This document shows, in pieces, positions 29,284-37,081 of a DNA stretch of 64,000 bases (position 1 is the stretch's first letter; the number at the start of each line of letters is the position of its first letter). The notes under the pieces were generated by a model. It saw nothing but the letters and a program-made list of their open reading frames with translations. It was not told the DNA's origin and did no database searches. Location of the stretch: positions 186,001 through 250,000 of the forward strand of contig JAHDHL010000003.1 in assembly GCA_020631355.1 (NCBI GenBank). The letters run 5' to 3'. This DNA comes from Saprospiraceae bacterium (GTDB lineage: Bacteria > Bacteroidota > Bacteroidia > Chitinophagales > Saprospiraceae). The position numbers and the translations under genes were made by a program.

Positions 29284-29778
29284 ATGGAATCCATAAAAGA
29301 ATTCTTACATATTAAACTCACTTGGGAAAAGGACCCATACCAACGAAAAATCTGGACCTTGAAGTTCGATGATGATGTATTGGTTGAAATGAAACAGGGC
29401 GGCTGGTTTTTCAGTAAATATTATTTTGCTACCTCTGCTGCTGGTGAATGGCGCATCAAGAAACATGGAAATGAGCCTTATCTATTCGAATTCAAAAAGA
29501 AGAATCTGGTAGGTAAGAAAGAATTCGAAATTGGTTTTAAGAAGAAGTCCACTCTGGGCATGTTCAATCCCACCAAAGCGGATTCATTTCTTTGGAAAAA
29601 ACTGGAGGGCGGTGCTAAGGGAATGGGATGGCACCAGGATGATTTGGAAGTGGTTAGATTTGAAAAAATCGGGCGTAGTTTCAGCAAGTTCAATTATCAG
29701 GCCTCAGTAGTCAATGGCCGACTGGATGAAAGATGGCTATCCGCCATGCTCATCAGCGGATTCCTCGCTTTGAAATAG
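29284..29778 (+). CDS. Unknown protein encoded between thiG and thiH
   Basis: 164 residues, basic and aromatic-rich, without signal peptide or membrane segment. The pattern of short strands (WTLKFDDDVLVEMKQGGWFF, GEWRIKKHGNEPYLFEFKKK) and the final helix (RWLSAMLISGFLALK) resembles a small beta-barrel closed by a hydrophobic helix, as in tubby-like/LURP folds, but this is only an impression. It starts 88 bp after thiG and ends 9 bp before thiH, so it is probably in the thiamine operon. No thiamine function can be assigned. Confidence 0.6.
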   Translation: MESIKEFLHIKLTWEKDPYQRKIWTLKFDDDVLVEMKQGGWFFSKYYFATSAAGEWRIKKHGNEPYLFEFKKKNLVGKKEFEIGFKKKSTLGMFNPTKADSFLWKKLEGGAKGMGWHQDDLEVVRFEKIGRSFSKFNYQASVVNGRLDERWLSAMLISGFLALK

Positions 29779-29787
29779 AGATATACA

Positions 29788-30900
29788 ATGGGTACTTTCA
29801 AGGAAATATTCAATCAATATGATTGGGATGCAGTAAGTCATTCCATCTATAATAAGACCTCGCAGGATGTTAAGGTAGCATTAGGAAAGGAAAGGATTGA
29901 CCTCAATGATTTCCAGGCCCTCATTTCTCCTGCGGCACTCCCATTTTTGGAACAGATGGCCATTAGAAGCCATATGATTACCCAGAAAAGATTCGGGAAA
30001 ACCATACAGATGTATGCCCCGATGTACCTTTCCAATGAATGTCAGAATATCTGTACCTATTGCGGATTCAGCCTGGACAATAAGATTCGGAGGAAGACCC
30101 TATCGGGTGCGGAAATCCTAAGAGAGGTCATGGCTATCAAGTCCCTGGGATATGACCACATTCTTTTGGTTACGGGTGAAGCCAATAGAACTGTCGGAAT
30201 GGACTATTTCCAACAAGCTTTGGAAATCATCAAACCCCATTTTTCTCATATATCCATGGAAGTCCAGCCACTGGACGAGGAAGATTATGCCTTGCTGAAT
30301 GAATGGGGTGTGAATACCATTCTGGTGTATCAGGAAACTTATCATCAAGCGGAATATAAAAAACACCATCCCAAGGGTAAGAAATCCAATTTCAATTATC
30401 GTCTGGATACTCCGGACAGGATAGGTAAGGCGGGAATGTATAAAATCGGTCTGGGAGCCTTATTCGGTCTTGAGGATTGGAGGGCCGATAGCTTTTTTAC
30501 GGCCTTGCATCTTGACTATCTGGAGAGAACCTATTGGCAGACCAAATATTCCATTTCATTCCCAAGGCTAAGACCTTTCTCCGGAGGATTAGAACCCAAG
30601 GTAGAAATGACCGATAAGGATTTGGTACAATTGATTTGTGCCTATCGCATTCTGAATGAGGAGGTCGAACTATCCCTTTCCACAAGAGAGTCGGAAAAAT
30701 TCAGGAACAATGCCATTAAGATTGGTATTACTTCCATCAGTGCCGGTTCCAAAACCAATCCTGGTGGCTATACCGTAGAACCCCAATCTCTGGAGCAATT
30801 CGAAATTTCAGATGAAAGAAGTCCAGAAGAAATGGCTAAGGTCATTCAGGATGCAGGCTATGAAGCCGTCTGGAAAAACTGGGATAAGGTGCTAGTTTGA
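29788..30900 (+). CDS. thiH: 2-iminoacetate synthase (tyrosine lyase)
   Basis: 370 residues. This radical SAM enzyme cleaves tyrosine to dehydroglycine (2-iminoacetate) and p-cresol, supplying the thiazole precursor in anaerobe-type thiamine synthesis. The cluster motif C-x3-C-x2-C is in SNECQNICTYCGFSLDNKI (about residue 77). Other family blocks are RKTLSGAEILREV, VTGEANRTVGMDYF, VYQETYHQAEYKKHHPKG and GITSISAGSKTNPGGY. Last gene of the thi operon; its end overlaps the convergent lipoprotein gene by 9 bp. Confidence 0.94.
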   Translation: MGTFKEIFNQYDWDAVSHSIYNKTSQDVKVALGKERIDLNDFQALISPAALPFLEQMAIRSHMITQKRFGKTIQMYAPMYLSNECQNICTYCGFSLDNKIRRKTLSGAEILREVMAIKSLGYDHILLVTGEANRTVGMDYFQQALEIIKPHFSHISMEVQPLDEEDYALLNEWGVNTILVYQETYHQAEYKKHHPKGKKSNFNYRLDTPDRIGKAGMYKIGLGALFGLEDWRADSFFTALHLDYLERTYWQTKYSISFPRLRPFSGGLEPKVEMTDKDLVQLICAYRILNEEVELSLSTRESEKFRNNAIKIGITSISAGSKTNPGGYTVEPQSLEQFEISDERSPEEMAKVIQDAGYEAVWKNWDKVLV

Positions 30901-31269
30901 TAGATTGATCTTTTCTGAAAGCATTCTATATTTCGGACAATGCATGTTTATGCTCTCATTAACTTCCCCGTTATAGGGTTGGCTAAAATCAATCCCTGGA
31001 TATATCTCTGATAACCCAAGGATGCACTGTTCGGATTTGACCGCTTGCTCCTGCATTTGGGTCATGAACCGGGTCATGTTATCTTCCGGAGGATTTTGTT
31101 CCAATTGTAGGGACATGTCCATGATTGTATCCAAACACTCGCAGATATCATGTGCCAATCCCTCTAAACGTTCTTGTTGAGTGTGGTTTTCTCCTTGGTT
31201 CCCAGTTGTGCAAGACAACAGAAGGAGTACATATAATGAGAATAAAAATCGAATGATTCTCAATGTCAA
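30892..31269 (-). CDS. Small four-cysteine lipoprotein of unknown function
   Basis: 125 residues with a lipobox ending LLLSC (Cys20). The mature part has one copy of a module with cysteines at 43, 45, 82 and 111 (DICECLDTIMDM ... SEQCILGLSEIYPG ... MHCPKY). The upstream gene has two copies of the same module with nearly equal spacing. Disulfides or metal binding are possible. The start overlaps the stop of the upstream gene by 4 bp, so the two form an operon. Confidence 0.7.
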   Translation of the reverse strand: MTLRIIRFLFSLYVLLLLSCTTGNQGENHTQQERLEGLAHDICECLDTIMDMSLQLEQNPPEDNMTRFMTQMQEQAVKSEQCILGLSEIYPGIDFSQPYNGEVNESINMHCPKYRMLSEKINLSN

Positions 31270-32024
31270 TCCATCATTTTCACGCCCATCAAATCATTAT
31301 AATCCGGGCATGCTGCCTGAATGGCTTTGATGGCTTTAGTTCTCTTATCAATGGAACCATCTATTCCATCCGTATAATTCCGTTCTACCTTATCCAAACA
31401 GGAATAGAATTCTGGATAATTATCTTGCATGGTTCTCCTGAATGCAGTTTGCTTGGCATCCTTATCCTCGCCTGAAAGGGACTGGTACTTTTCCATAACT
31501 TCATTATGCGTATTCACACAGTCACAAACCTGATTTGCGAATCCCTCATAGTAAGCATCACTATAAACTTCCTCTATTGCCACATCTGCTATATCCACAT
31601 CCACATAACTCTCATCATCCTCCAATGTCGTATCCTCTAGACTGGCAGGTTCTTCAGAAGCTTCAAATGTTTCCCCTGTACTTTCCATTGCCTTTATGAA
31701 TTTTGGACAAACAACCCTTAAGGCATCCAGTGTTCTTTTCTCATATTCGGGATTGGTATTGATTTCAGGATATTTTTTTTCCAATACTGAAATACAAGTA
31801 TTCAATTTCAATTCTTCCTCCTCCAGATTCGCAATAATCTTTTCGGCTTGTTGTACATCTCCTTTTTGCGCAGCACTCATCACTTTATCCATCAATTCTA
31901 AGAAAGGTGTGGAGCAATCACATAATTCAATGGCCAATTGCTCAAAATAGGCATCATCCTTCTCTTGTGCGCTAAGGGAAAAAGCAATTATAAGTAGTGC
32001 AAAAAGGCAGCTTGTGAATTTCAT
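31266..32024 (-). CDS. Secreted protein with two four-cysteine modules
   Basis: 252 residues with a signal peptide ending FSLSAQ. Two modules follow: cysteines 35, 37, 77, 106 and 167, 169, 209, 239, each beginning (L/V)CDC and ending with a Cys-Pro (VVCPKF, AACPDY). A Glu/Asp-rich linker (about residues 117-152) separates them. I do not recognise the family. The spacing C-x-C-x39-C-x28-29-C is almost the same in both copies, so the fold is repeated. Its gene leads the two-gene operon. Confidence 0.75.
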   Translation of the reverse strand: MKFTSCLFALLIIAFSLSAQEKDDAYFEQLAIELCDCSTPFLELMDKVMSAAQKGDVQQAEKIIANLEEEELKLNTCISVLEKKYPEINTNPEYEKRTLDALRVVCPKFIKAMESTGETFEASEEPASLEDTTLEDDESYVDVDIADVAIEEVYSDAYYEGFANQVCDCVNTHNEVMEKYQSLSGEDKDAKQTAFRRTMQDNYPEFYSCLDKVERNYTDGIDGSIDKRTKAIKAIQAACPDYNDLMGVKMMD

Positions 32025-32156
32025 GATTTCCTTATTTATTGATAATGTGAATCAGAATTCATTATTCGAAACAAACAATAAAGTGATTCAGACACAAGTT
32101 AAGTAATTTGTCAATTCCATATGAGATTATAATCCAGATTAACGAACTCCTAACGC

Positions 32157-32636
32157 ATGAAAAGGTTCTTCAAATTCATCCTCAAATGTCTATTATTCAT
32201 TATCATATTAGCCCTAATCCCTTCGCTCCTATTCTGGATTCAGGCCATTAGTCTGAATGGTGTGGAACCAAAGGTCATCGAGTATAACCAACAATTGAAA
32301 AAACAGTTGAAAGCTGATGGATATAAGGCCAATTATATCATTACCAGTGCCAAACGATGGAAATGGCATAATGATTTCCTTGTATGGACTGGCAGCGGGG
32401 CCGCTAAGAAAAGTCAACATCTCCATGGTCGGGCCATTGATATCATGGTATTGGATGTCAATGGTGACGGTAATGCCAATAAGGAGGATGTAGATATTGT
32501 ATATAGTATCCTAGATAAGAAAATCATCAGGAACAAAGGTGGTATCGGAACCTATTATAAAAATGCAGGAAATTTCTTTGACCGACAGATGGTACATTTC
32601 GATGCCCGTGGCAAACGAGCCAGATGGAGAAGATAA
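32157..32636 (+). CDS. Membrane-anchored M15-type peptidase (VanY/DUF882-like)
   Basis: 159 residues. An N-terminal hydrophobic helix (residues about 5-28) anchors it. The zinc-binding pattern of D,D-carboxypeptidases of the hedgehog/VanY fold is visible: SQHLHGRAIDI (H and D ligands) and a later MVHFDARG supplying the last histidine. The usual SxHxxGxAxD appears as SQHLHGRAID. The likely activity is trimming of peptidoglycan stem peptides at the periplasmic face. It is shorter than classical VanY, as in M15A-type members. Confidence 0.75.
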   Translation: MKRFFKFILKCLLFIIILALIPSLLFWIQAISLNGVEPKVIEYNQQLKKQLKADGYKANYIITSAKRWKWHNDFLVWTGSGAAKKSQHLHGRAIDIMVLDVNGDGNANKEDVDIVYSILDKKIIRNKGGIGTYYKNAGNFFDRQMVHFDARGKRARWRR

Positions 32637-32640
32637 TTAT

Positions 32641-33885
32641 CTATTCCGTTTCCGTTTTTTGGTAAATTAATACCGAACAATTCTCTTTGTTGAGGTATTG
32701 GTTAGCTACCCTAAGAATATCATTTACATTGACTTTTTCGTAACGTTCCTTTTCGGTATTAATCATTTCCACATTTCCTAGACTGGAAAAGAATGCCAAG
32801 GTCATCGCCCGATTCAGAATATTACATTCATTGAATATCAGACCACTGATGGCCTTATTCTTATATTTCTGTAATTCTTCCTCCGCTACCAATTCCTCCT
32901 TGATGGTCTCCAGTATCTTCCAAATCTCTGCTTCTGCGACTGAGGCATCAACACCCTCGGACAATCGGCCTTCGATAACCAATAATCCGGGGTCAAAATT
33001 ACCTGTGATGTAAGCATCTATGTCTGCAAACAAATGCAATTTTTTCTTTAGAATCTTATACAGTCTGGAAGATTTACCATTACATAATACATCTGAAAGA
33101 AGGTCAACACTGTAATAATCCTCATGCATTCTTTCAACTACATGGAATACCATGTAAATCGCATCCAAAGGAACATCAGACATTGCCTTATCCTGTCTGA
33201 AATCAGATTGGACAGGTTCCTGTGGCAATTGTTTCTCCTTATATTGAATGCTGGGTATATCTCCGAAATGCTTTTCCACCAAGGTTCTTACCCTTTCCAA
33301 TTTTACATTCCCGGCAACAACAAGCGTTGCATTATTAGGTGAATAGTGTTTTTGATAGAATGAACGGACATCTTCCAAACTTGCATCATGAATATGCTGT
33401 GGTTCCAAACCAATCGTAGGCCAACGATAAGGATGCTCCCTGAAAGCCATTCTTGAAATCCTATGCCAAGCATCGCCATAAGGAATATTCAGACAGGTTT
33501 CATTAAATTCCTCAACCACGACCTTTCTTTGGACATCCAATGATTTTTCATTGATATTCAATGAGGACATCCTATCCGCTTCCAGCCATAGTGCAGTCTC
33601 TAGGTTCTCAGCCGGTATGGTTTCGTAATAATTCGTGATATCATTATTGGTGAATGCATTGCAATCACCTCCTGCATTCTGGATATAGGTATCAAAATCA
33701 GGTACATTGGCTGAGCCGGAAAACATGAGATGCTCGAAAAGATGGGCAAACCCGGTTTTTTCAGGTGACTCATCCCTCGCTCCGACATTATATAGGATAT
33801 TGACAGCAGCCATTGGAGTGCTGCCATCCTCGTGTACGATGACCCGGAGGCCATTTTCCAACTGGAATTGACTGAATTCTACCAT
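32641..33885 (-). CDS. M16 family zinc metallopeptidase
   Basis: 414 residues. The inverted zinc motif H-x-x-E-H is in GFAHLFEHLMFSGSANV near residue 50, and a second Glu ligand lies about 75 residues later (RKVVVEEFNE). It therefore looks like the catalytic half of the usual two-protein M16B arrangement; no inactive partner gene is adjacent. No signal peptide is seen. Related proteins process secreted or imported peptides. It is convergent with the peptidase M15-like gene. Confidence 0.85.
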   Translation of the reverse strand: MVEFSQFQLENGLRVIVHEDGSTPMAAVNILYNVGARDESPEKTGFAHLFEHLMFSGSANVPDFDTYIQNAGGDCNAFTNNDITNYYETIPAENLETALWLEADRMSSLNINEKSLDVQRKVVVEEFNETCLNIPYGDAWHRISRMAFREHPYRWPTIGLEPQHIHDASLEDVRSFYQKHYSPNNATLVVAGNVKLERVRTLVEKHFGDIPSIQYKEKQLPQEPVQSDFRQDKAMSDVPLDAIYMVFHVVERMHEDYYSVDLLSDVLCNGKSSRLYKILKKKLHLFADIDAYITGNFDPGLLVIEGRLSEGVDASVAEAEIWKILETIKEELVAEEELQKYKNKAISGLIFNECNILNRAMTLAFFSSLGNVEMINTEKERYEKVNVNDILRVANQYLNKENCSVLIYQKTETE

Positions 33886-33937
33886 AAGGAATCGTAAGGG
33901 TTTTCTCCTGTTACTATTTTAGAGTCAGATTGCTGAA

Positions 33938-34678
33938 TTAGCAACACATGGCTCCACAAACATTAATCGTTTGTCCTGAAACATATGATGACAAATCGGA
34001 TGCCAAGAAAACGCATGCATTGGCTACTTCGTCCCCTCTACCCAATCGTTTCATTGGGATATTACCCAAATATGCTTCCTTTGTTTTTTCATCCAGCTCG
34101 TCAGTCATATCGGTTTCTATGAATCCGGGCGCAATGGCATTACATCGGATACCCCTGGAACCAACTTCCTTGGCTACGGTTTTGGTAAAACCGATTACGC
34201 CTGCCTTGGATGCGACATAATTGGCTTGTCCCGGATTCCCCATTACACCAACTACGGAGCTGATGTTGATAATGGAACCTCCCCTTGCTTTCATCATGGG
34301 TCTCATGATATTCTTGGTAAGATTGAAAACAGATTTCAGATTGGTATTGATGACTGCATCCCATTGATCCTCTGACATTCTCATCAGTAATGTATCCTTG
34401 GTAATGCCCGCGTTGTTCACCAATACGTCTATCTTACCCATATCATTCATCACATCCTTAATCAATGCTTCAGAACTGGCGTATGATGCGGCATCCGACT
34501 GATAAGCAGTGACCTTATCCGCTCCCAATTCAGCAACGATTTCCTCCGCTCTTTTTGAAGATGATCTGTAAGTGAATGCAACTCTGGCACCCTCCTCTAC
34601 AAATCTCCTAACAATAGCTTCTCCGATTCCTCTGGAACCGCCTGTGATTAATGCAACCTTATCTTGTAATAAACCCAT
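33938..34678 (-). CDS. fabG: 3-oxoacyl-[acyl-carrier-protein] reductase
   Basis: 246 residues from the ATG at 34678; the longer frame to 34756 would cross the promoter and is rejected. A classical SDR: cofactor loop ITGGSRGIGEAIV, VNNAGITKDTLLMRM, the catalytic SSVVGVMGNPGQANYVASK (Ser, Tyr, Lys) and APGFIETDMTD. It reduces beta-ketoacyl-ACP with NADPH in fatty acid elongation. It has its own good promoter, so it is separately transcribed from the Nudix/kdsB genes upstream. Confidence 0.9.
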   Translation of the reverse strand: MGLLQDKVALITGGSRGIGEAIVRRFVEEGARVAFTYRSSSKRAEEIVAELGADKVTAYQSDAASYASSEALIKDVMNDMGKIDVLVNNAGITKDTLLMRMSEDQWDAVINTNLKSVFNLTKNIMRPMMKARGGSIINISSVVGVMGNPGQANYVASKAGVIGFTKTVAKEVGSRGIRCNAIAPGFIETDMTDELDEKTKEAYLGNIPMKRLGRGDEVANACVFLASDLSSYVSGQTINVCGAMCC

Positions 34679-34693
34679 TTTCAGAAATTTTCG

Positions 34694-34723
34694 CAAAGGT
34701 ACGATTAGTAAAATAAATGCAAA
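34694..34723 (-). promoter_or_regulatory. Promoter of fabG
   Basis: On the minus strand TTTG (34723-34720), an 18-bp spacer and TACCTTTG (34701-34694) fit the Bacteroidota consensus well. The -7 box ends only 15 bp before the start codon, giving a very short untranslated leader. Confidence 0.7.
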
Positions 34724-34773
34724 TGAATTATGATAACTGAATTCAAATATCACCACATTTTTTCAAGGTAGCC

Positions 34774-35307
34774 TTATAAGTCCAAGAAGCCCGTATGGAT
34801 TTCGTGACGTCCCTTTCGCCTATCCTCAAAGAAATGTTTTAATGTGAATGTGGACGAGGTGAATGCTATCTTGTCCCAAGGTATCTCAGATTCCTTGAAT
34901 AACTGAACATCCATGCTTTCTATTCCACTCTTGTAATTGAGGTCTAACAGTTGGCCCCAAAAATGAATATAAACCTGATTGATGTGAGGTATGCTGTATA
35001 AGGATACCACCCCCTTGATATCCACCTTGGCCTCTGCTTCTTCCCACACTTCACGCTTGGCACCCTCCTCTACTGTCTCTCCATTTTCCATATAACCAGC
35101 GGGAACATTCCAGTATCCTTTCATTGGCGGTATGGCTCTCATGGCCAATAGGACCTTATCCTCCCAAACAGGGAGACAACCCGTCACTATCTTAGGATTG
35201 GAATAATGGATGGTTTGGCAATTACCACATATGAATCTATCATGGACATCGCCCTTGGGTTTTCTAAAACGGATATCGGAAGATCCACAGTGACTACAAA
35301 AATTCAT
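34774..35307 (-). CDS. Nudix hydrolase with N-terminal zinc ribbon
   Basis: 177 residues. The N-terminal zinc ribbon has two Cys pairs (CSHC and CGNC). The Nudix box G-x5-E-x7-REVxEE-x-A is complete (GYMENGETVEEGAKREVWEE). Such proteins hydrolyse nucleoside diphosphate derivatives such as NADH or ADP-ribose; the substrate is not determined here. The start overlaps the kdsB stop by 4 bp, suggesting translational coupling. Confidence 0.85.
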   Translation of the reverse strand: MNFCSHCGSSDIRFRKPKGDVHDRFICGNCQTIHYSNPKIVTGCLPVWEDKVLLAMRAIPPMKGYWNVPAGYMENGETVEEGAKREVWEEAEAKVDIKGVVSLYSIPHINQVYIHFWGQLLDLNYKSGIESMDVQLFKESEIPWDKIAFTSSTFTLKHFFEDRRKGRHEIHTGFLDL

Positions 35308-36029
35308 ATCTGACCATTTTTTTCAAGGAAAGTTAACACCTTTTCCATATCTGACGGAACATCCACACTTGGTGATTCGAAACTTGTCCATTCCACACCG
35401 ATACGGTAACCATTATCCATCCATCGCAATTGCTCTAGGCTGAGTTCCCTTTCATTTTCTGTTGGCTCCAGTTTAACCAAATCCAATAGGACATTCCGTT
35501 TAAAGCCATATATGCCTACATGTTTGCCAATTGTTTCGGAATAGCCCGACCTTATGATGCGATGGAACGAAACTGCTTCTTTCTCATTCATTCTAACCTT
35601 GACTGCATTCCTATTTTCGTACAATTGGGCATCATCCAGCCTTTTAGCCATGGTTACAATATCAAATTCCTCATTCCTTTTCAGGAATTCACCTAATAAA
35701 TCAATCTGTCGGGGATGAATACAAGGTTCATCTCCCTGTATATTAATTATCCAATCAGTATCCGTAAGATTTTGTGCTACTTCAGCAATTCTCTCCGTAC
35801 CATTGAGATGATGTTCACTCGTCATGATGGCCTCCATTCCTAAGCTATCCTTAAGATGTGAGGCAATTCGGTCATCATCCGTAGCGACGATGACCTGATC
35901 CAAGACTTTGGACTTCCGACAGGATTCCACTACTCTGGTTATCATCGATTTGCCGTTTATATCAGCCAAAGGCTTTCCTGGAAATCGACTGGAGTCGTAT
36001 CTAGCGGGTATTATTCCTATGACTTTCAT
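35304..36029 (-). CDS. kdsB: 3-deoxy-manno-octulosonate cytidylyltransferase
   Basis: 241 residues. It activates Kdo with CTP for lipid A core synthesis. Diagnostic motifs are IIPARYDSSRFPGKPLADI at the N-terminus, VIVATDDDRIA, INIQGDEPCIHP and HVGIYGFKRNVL. The length is normal. First gene of a pair with the Nudix hydrolase. Its presence shows that the cell makes Kdo-containing lipopolysaccharide, as expected for a Gram-negative member of Bacteroidota. Confidence 0.93.
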   Translation of the reverse strand: MKVIGIIPARYDSSRFPGKPLADINGKSMITRVVESCRKSKVLDQVIVATDDDRIASHLKDSLGMEAIMTSEHHLNGTERIAEVAQNLTDTDWIINIQGDEPCIHPRQIDLLGEFLKRNEEFDIVTMAKRLDDAQLYENRNAVKVRMNEKEAVSFHRIIRSGYSETIGKHVGIYGFKRNVLLDLVKLEPTENERELSLEQLRWMDNGYRIGVEWTSFESPSVDVPSDMEKVLTFLEKNGQI

Positions 36030-36097
36030 TTAACTGTGAATATATTTTGCTTCAGAATCCAACTCATAACGTATCGGAAAGGCTTATTAACATTAAT

Positions 36098-36131
36098 TTT
36101 GTCCATATTTTGTTTACAATATGTATTTTTG
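36098..36131 (+). promoter_or_regulatory. Candidate promoter of the LysM gene
   Basis: TTTG at 36098-36101 and TATTTTTG at 36124-36131 are separated by 22 bp, slightly long but within the reported range. An alternative TAATTTTG lies at 36094-36101. Confidence 0.4.
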
Positions 36132-36152
36132 GCTAAATCGCCCTTTTGAATT

Positions 36153-37013
36153 ATGAGATACCTTTACATTGCTATCCTAAGTGTTTTCTGTAGTACAGCC
36201 AGTTTTGCTACTGGAGACAGCCTTAATTATCTCACTCCCCAAGATACTGTTTTATTAGAGATCAATTTCAGGGGACAGAAGTTATTCCAACACCAACTAG
36301 AAAAAGGACAAACCCTTTATTCAATGGCCAAATTCTATGGTTTATCGTTGGACATGCTTTTCGATTATAATCCCCAACTCAAAGGAAAGGTCATCCATCC
36401 CGGACAACACATCACTGTTCCCATTCCCAATAAATCCATTATCAGGGTATTGAAAAATGGAATGGATTCGAGTAAGTTGGTACCTCTTTGCTATAGGGTA
36501 AAAAAAGGTGACACCATGTATGGTGTAGCTAAAAGATCCTTTAGGATTCCCGTTCAAACTCTTATGGAAAAGAACAATTTGACCTCACATACACTTACCG
36601 TAGGACAAGTCCTGAATATTGGGTGGATGAAGACAGACCCGATAAACAAGGATTGGCAATACCCTGCCGGCCCCCCAACTGAAATCAGGGTGGAAAATGG
36701 GAAAAATAAGGCTGATTTCCTTTCCAAAAGTTACAAGGGGGAAACCAAGATAGAAAAAGGTAAGGCCCAATGGAATTCGAATGACAACTTCAGTTTGAAA
36801 GGATTGTATTGTTTGCATCCACATGCCGCCCCGGGTTCAGTCATCCGACTCGAAAATCCGATAACCAAAAATGTAGCCTATGCCAAGGTGGTCGGAAAAA
36901 TCCCGTATAACTACGAACAATGGGTCGTCGTCGTTGTATCCAAGGATGTAGCTAAGGCACTCAAGGCCATTGATTCCCAGTTTTTCATTAAGGTGGAGTA
37001 TTTTCCGGGATAA
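36153..37013 (+). CDS. Secreted double LysM protein with C-terminal RlpA-like domain
   Basis: 286 residues with a signal peptide (ending ASFATG). Two LysM domains: HQLEKGQTLYSMAKFYGLSL (about 48-95) and YRVKKGDTMYGVAKRSFRIP (about 114-165). The C-terminal 90 residues (GKAQWNSNDNFSLKGL ... KVVGKIP) resemble the double-psi beta-barrel of RlpA-type proteins, although the usual catalytic Asp is not obvious. A periplasmic wall-binding protein is inferred. Confidence 0.75.
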   Translation: MRYLYIAILSVFCSTASFATGDSLNYLTPQDTVLLEINFRGQKLFQHQLEKGQTLYSMAKFYGLSLDMLFDYNPQLKGKVIHPGQHITVPIPNKSIIRVLKNGMDSSKLVPLCYRVKKGDTMYGVAKRSFRIPVQTLMEKNNLTSHTLTVGQVLNIGWMKTDPINKDWQYPAGPPTEIRVENGKNKADFLSKSYKGETKIEKGKAQWNSNDNFSLKGLYCLHPHAAPGSVIRLENPITKNVAYAKVVGKIPYNYEQWVVVVVSKDVAKALKAIDSQFFIKVEYFPG

Positions 37014-37046
37014 TTTCCGTGGCCATCTAACTTTAATCCAACTGAA

Positions 37047-37073
37047 TTGTAATACATTGGAATCACATTACAA
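37047..37073. promoter_or_regulatory. Inverted repeat just upstream of bshC
   Basis: TTGTAAT (37047-37053) and ATTACAA (37067-37073) are perfect 7-base arms with a 13-base spacer, ending 8 bp before the bshC start codon. It could be an operator or an mRNA hairpin over the ribosome start region. Confidence 0.35.
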
Positions 37074-37081
37074 TCAGAATC

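Noticed and set aside
32048-32090. TGAATCA ... TGATTCA inverted repeat upstream of the four-cysteine protein gene
   Set aside because: Arms of 7 bases with a 29-base spacer are too weak to claim an operator.
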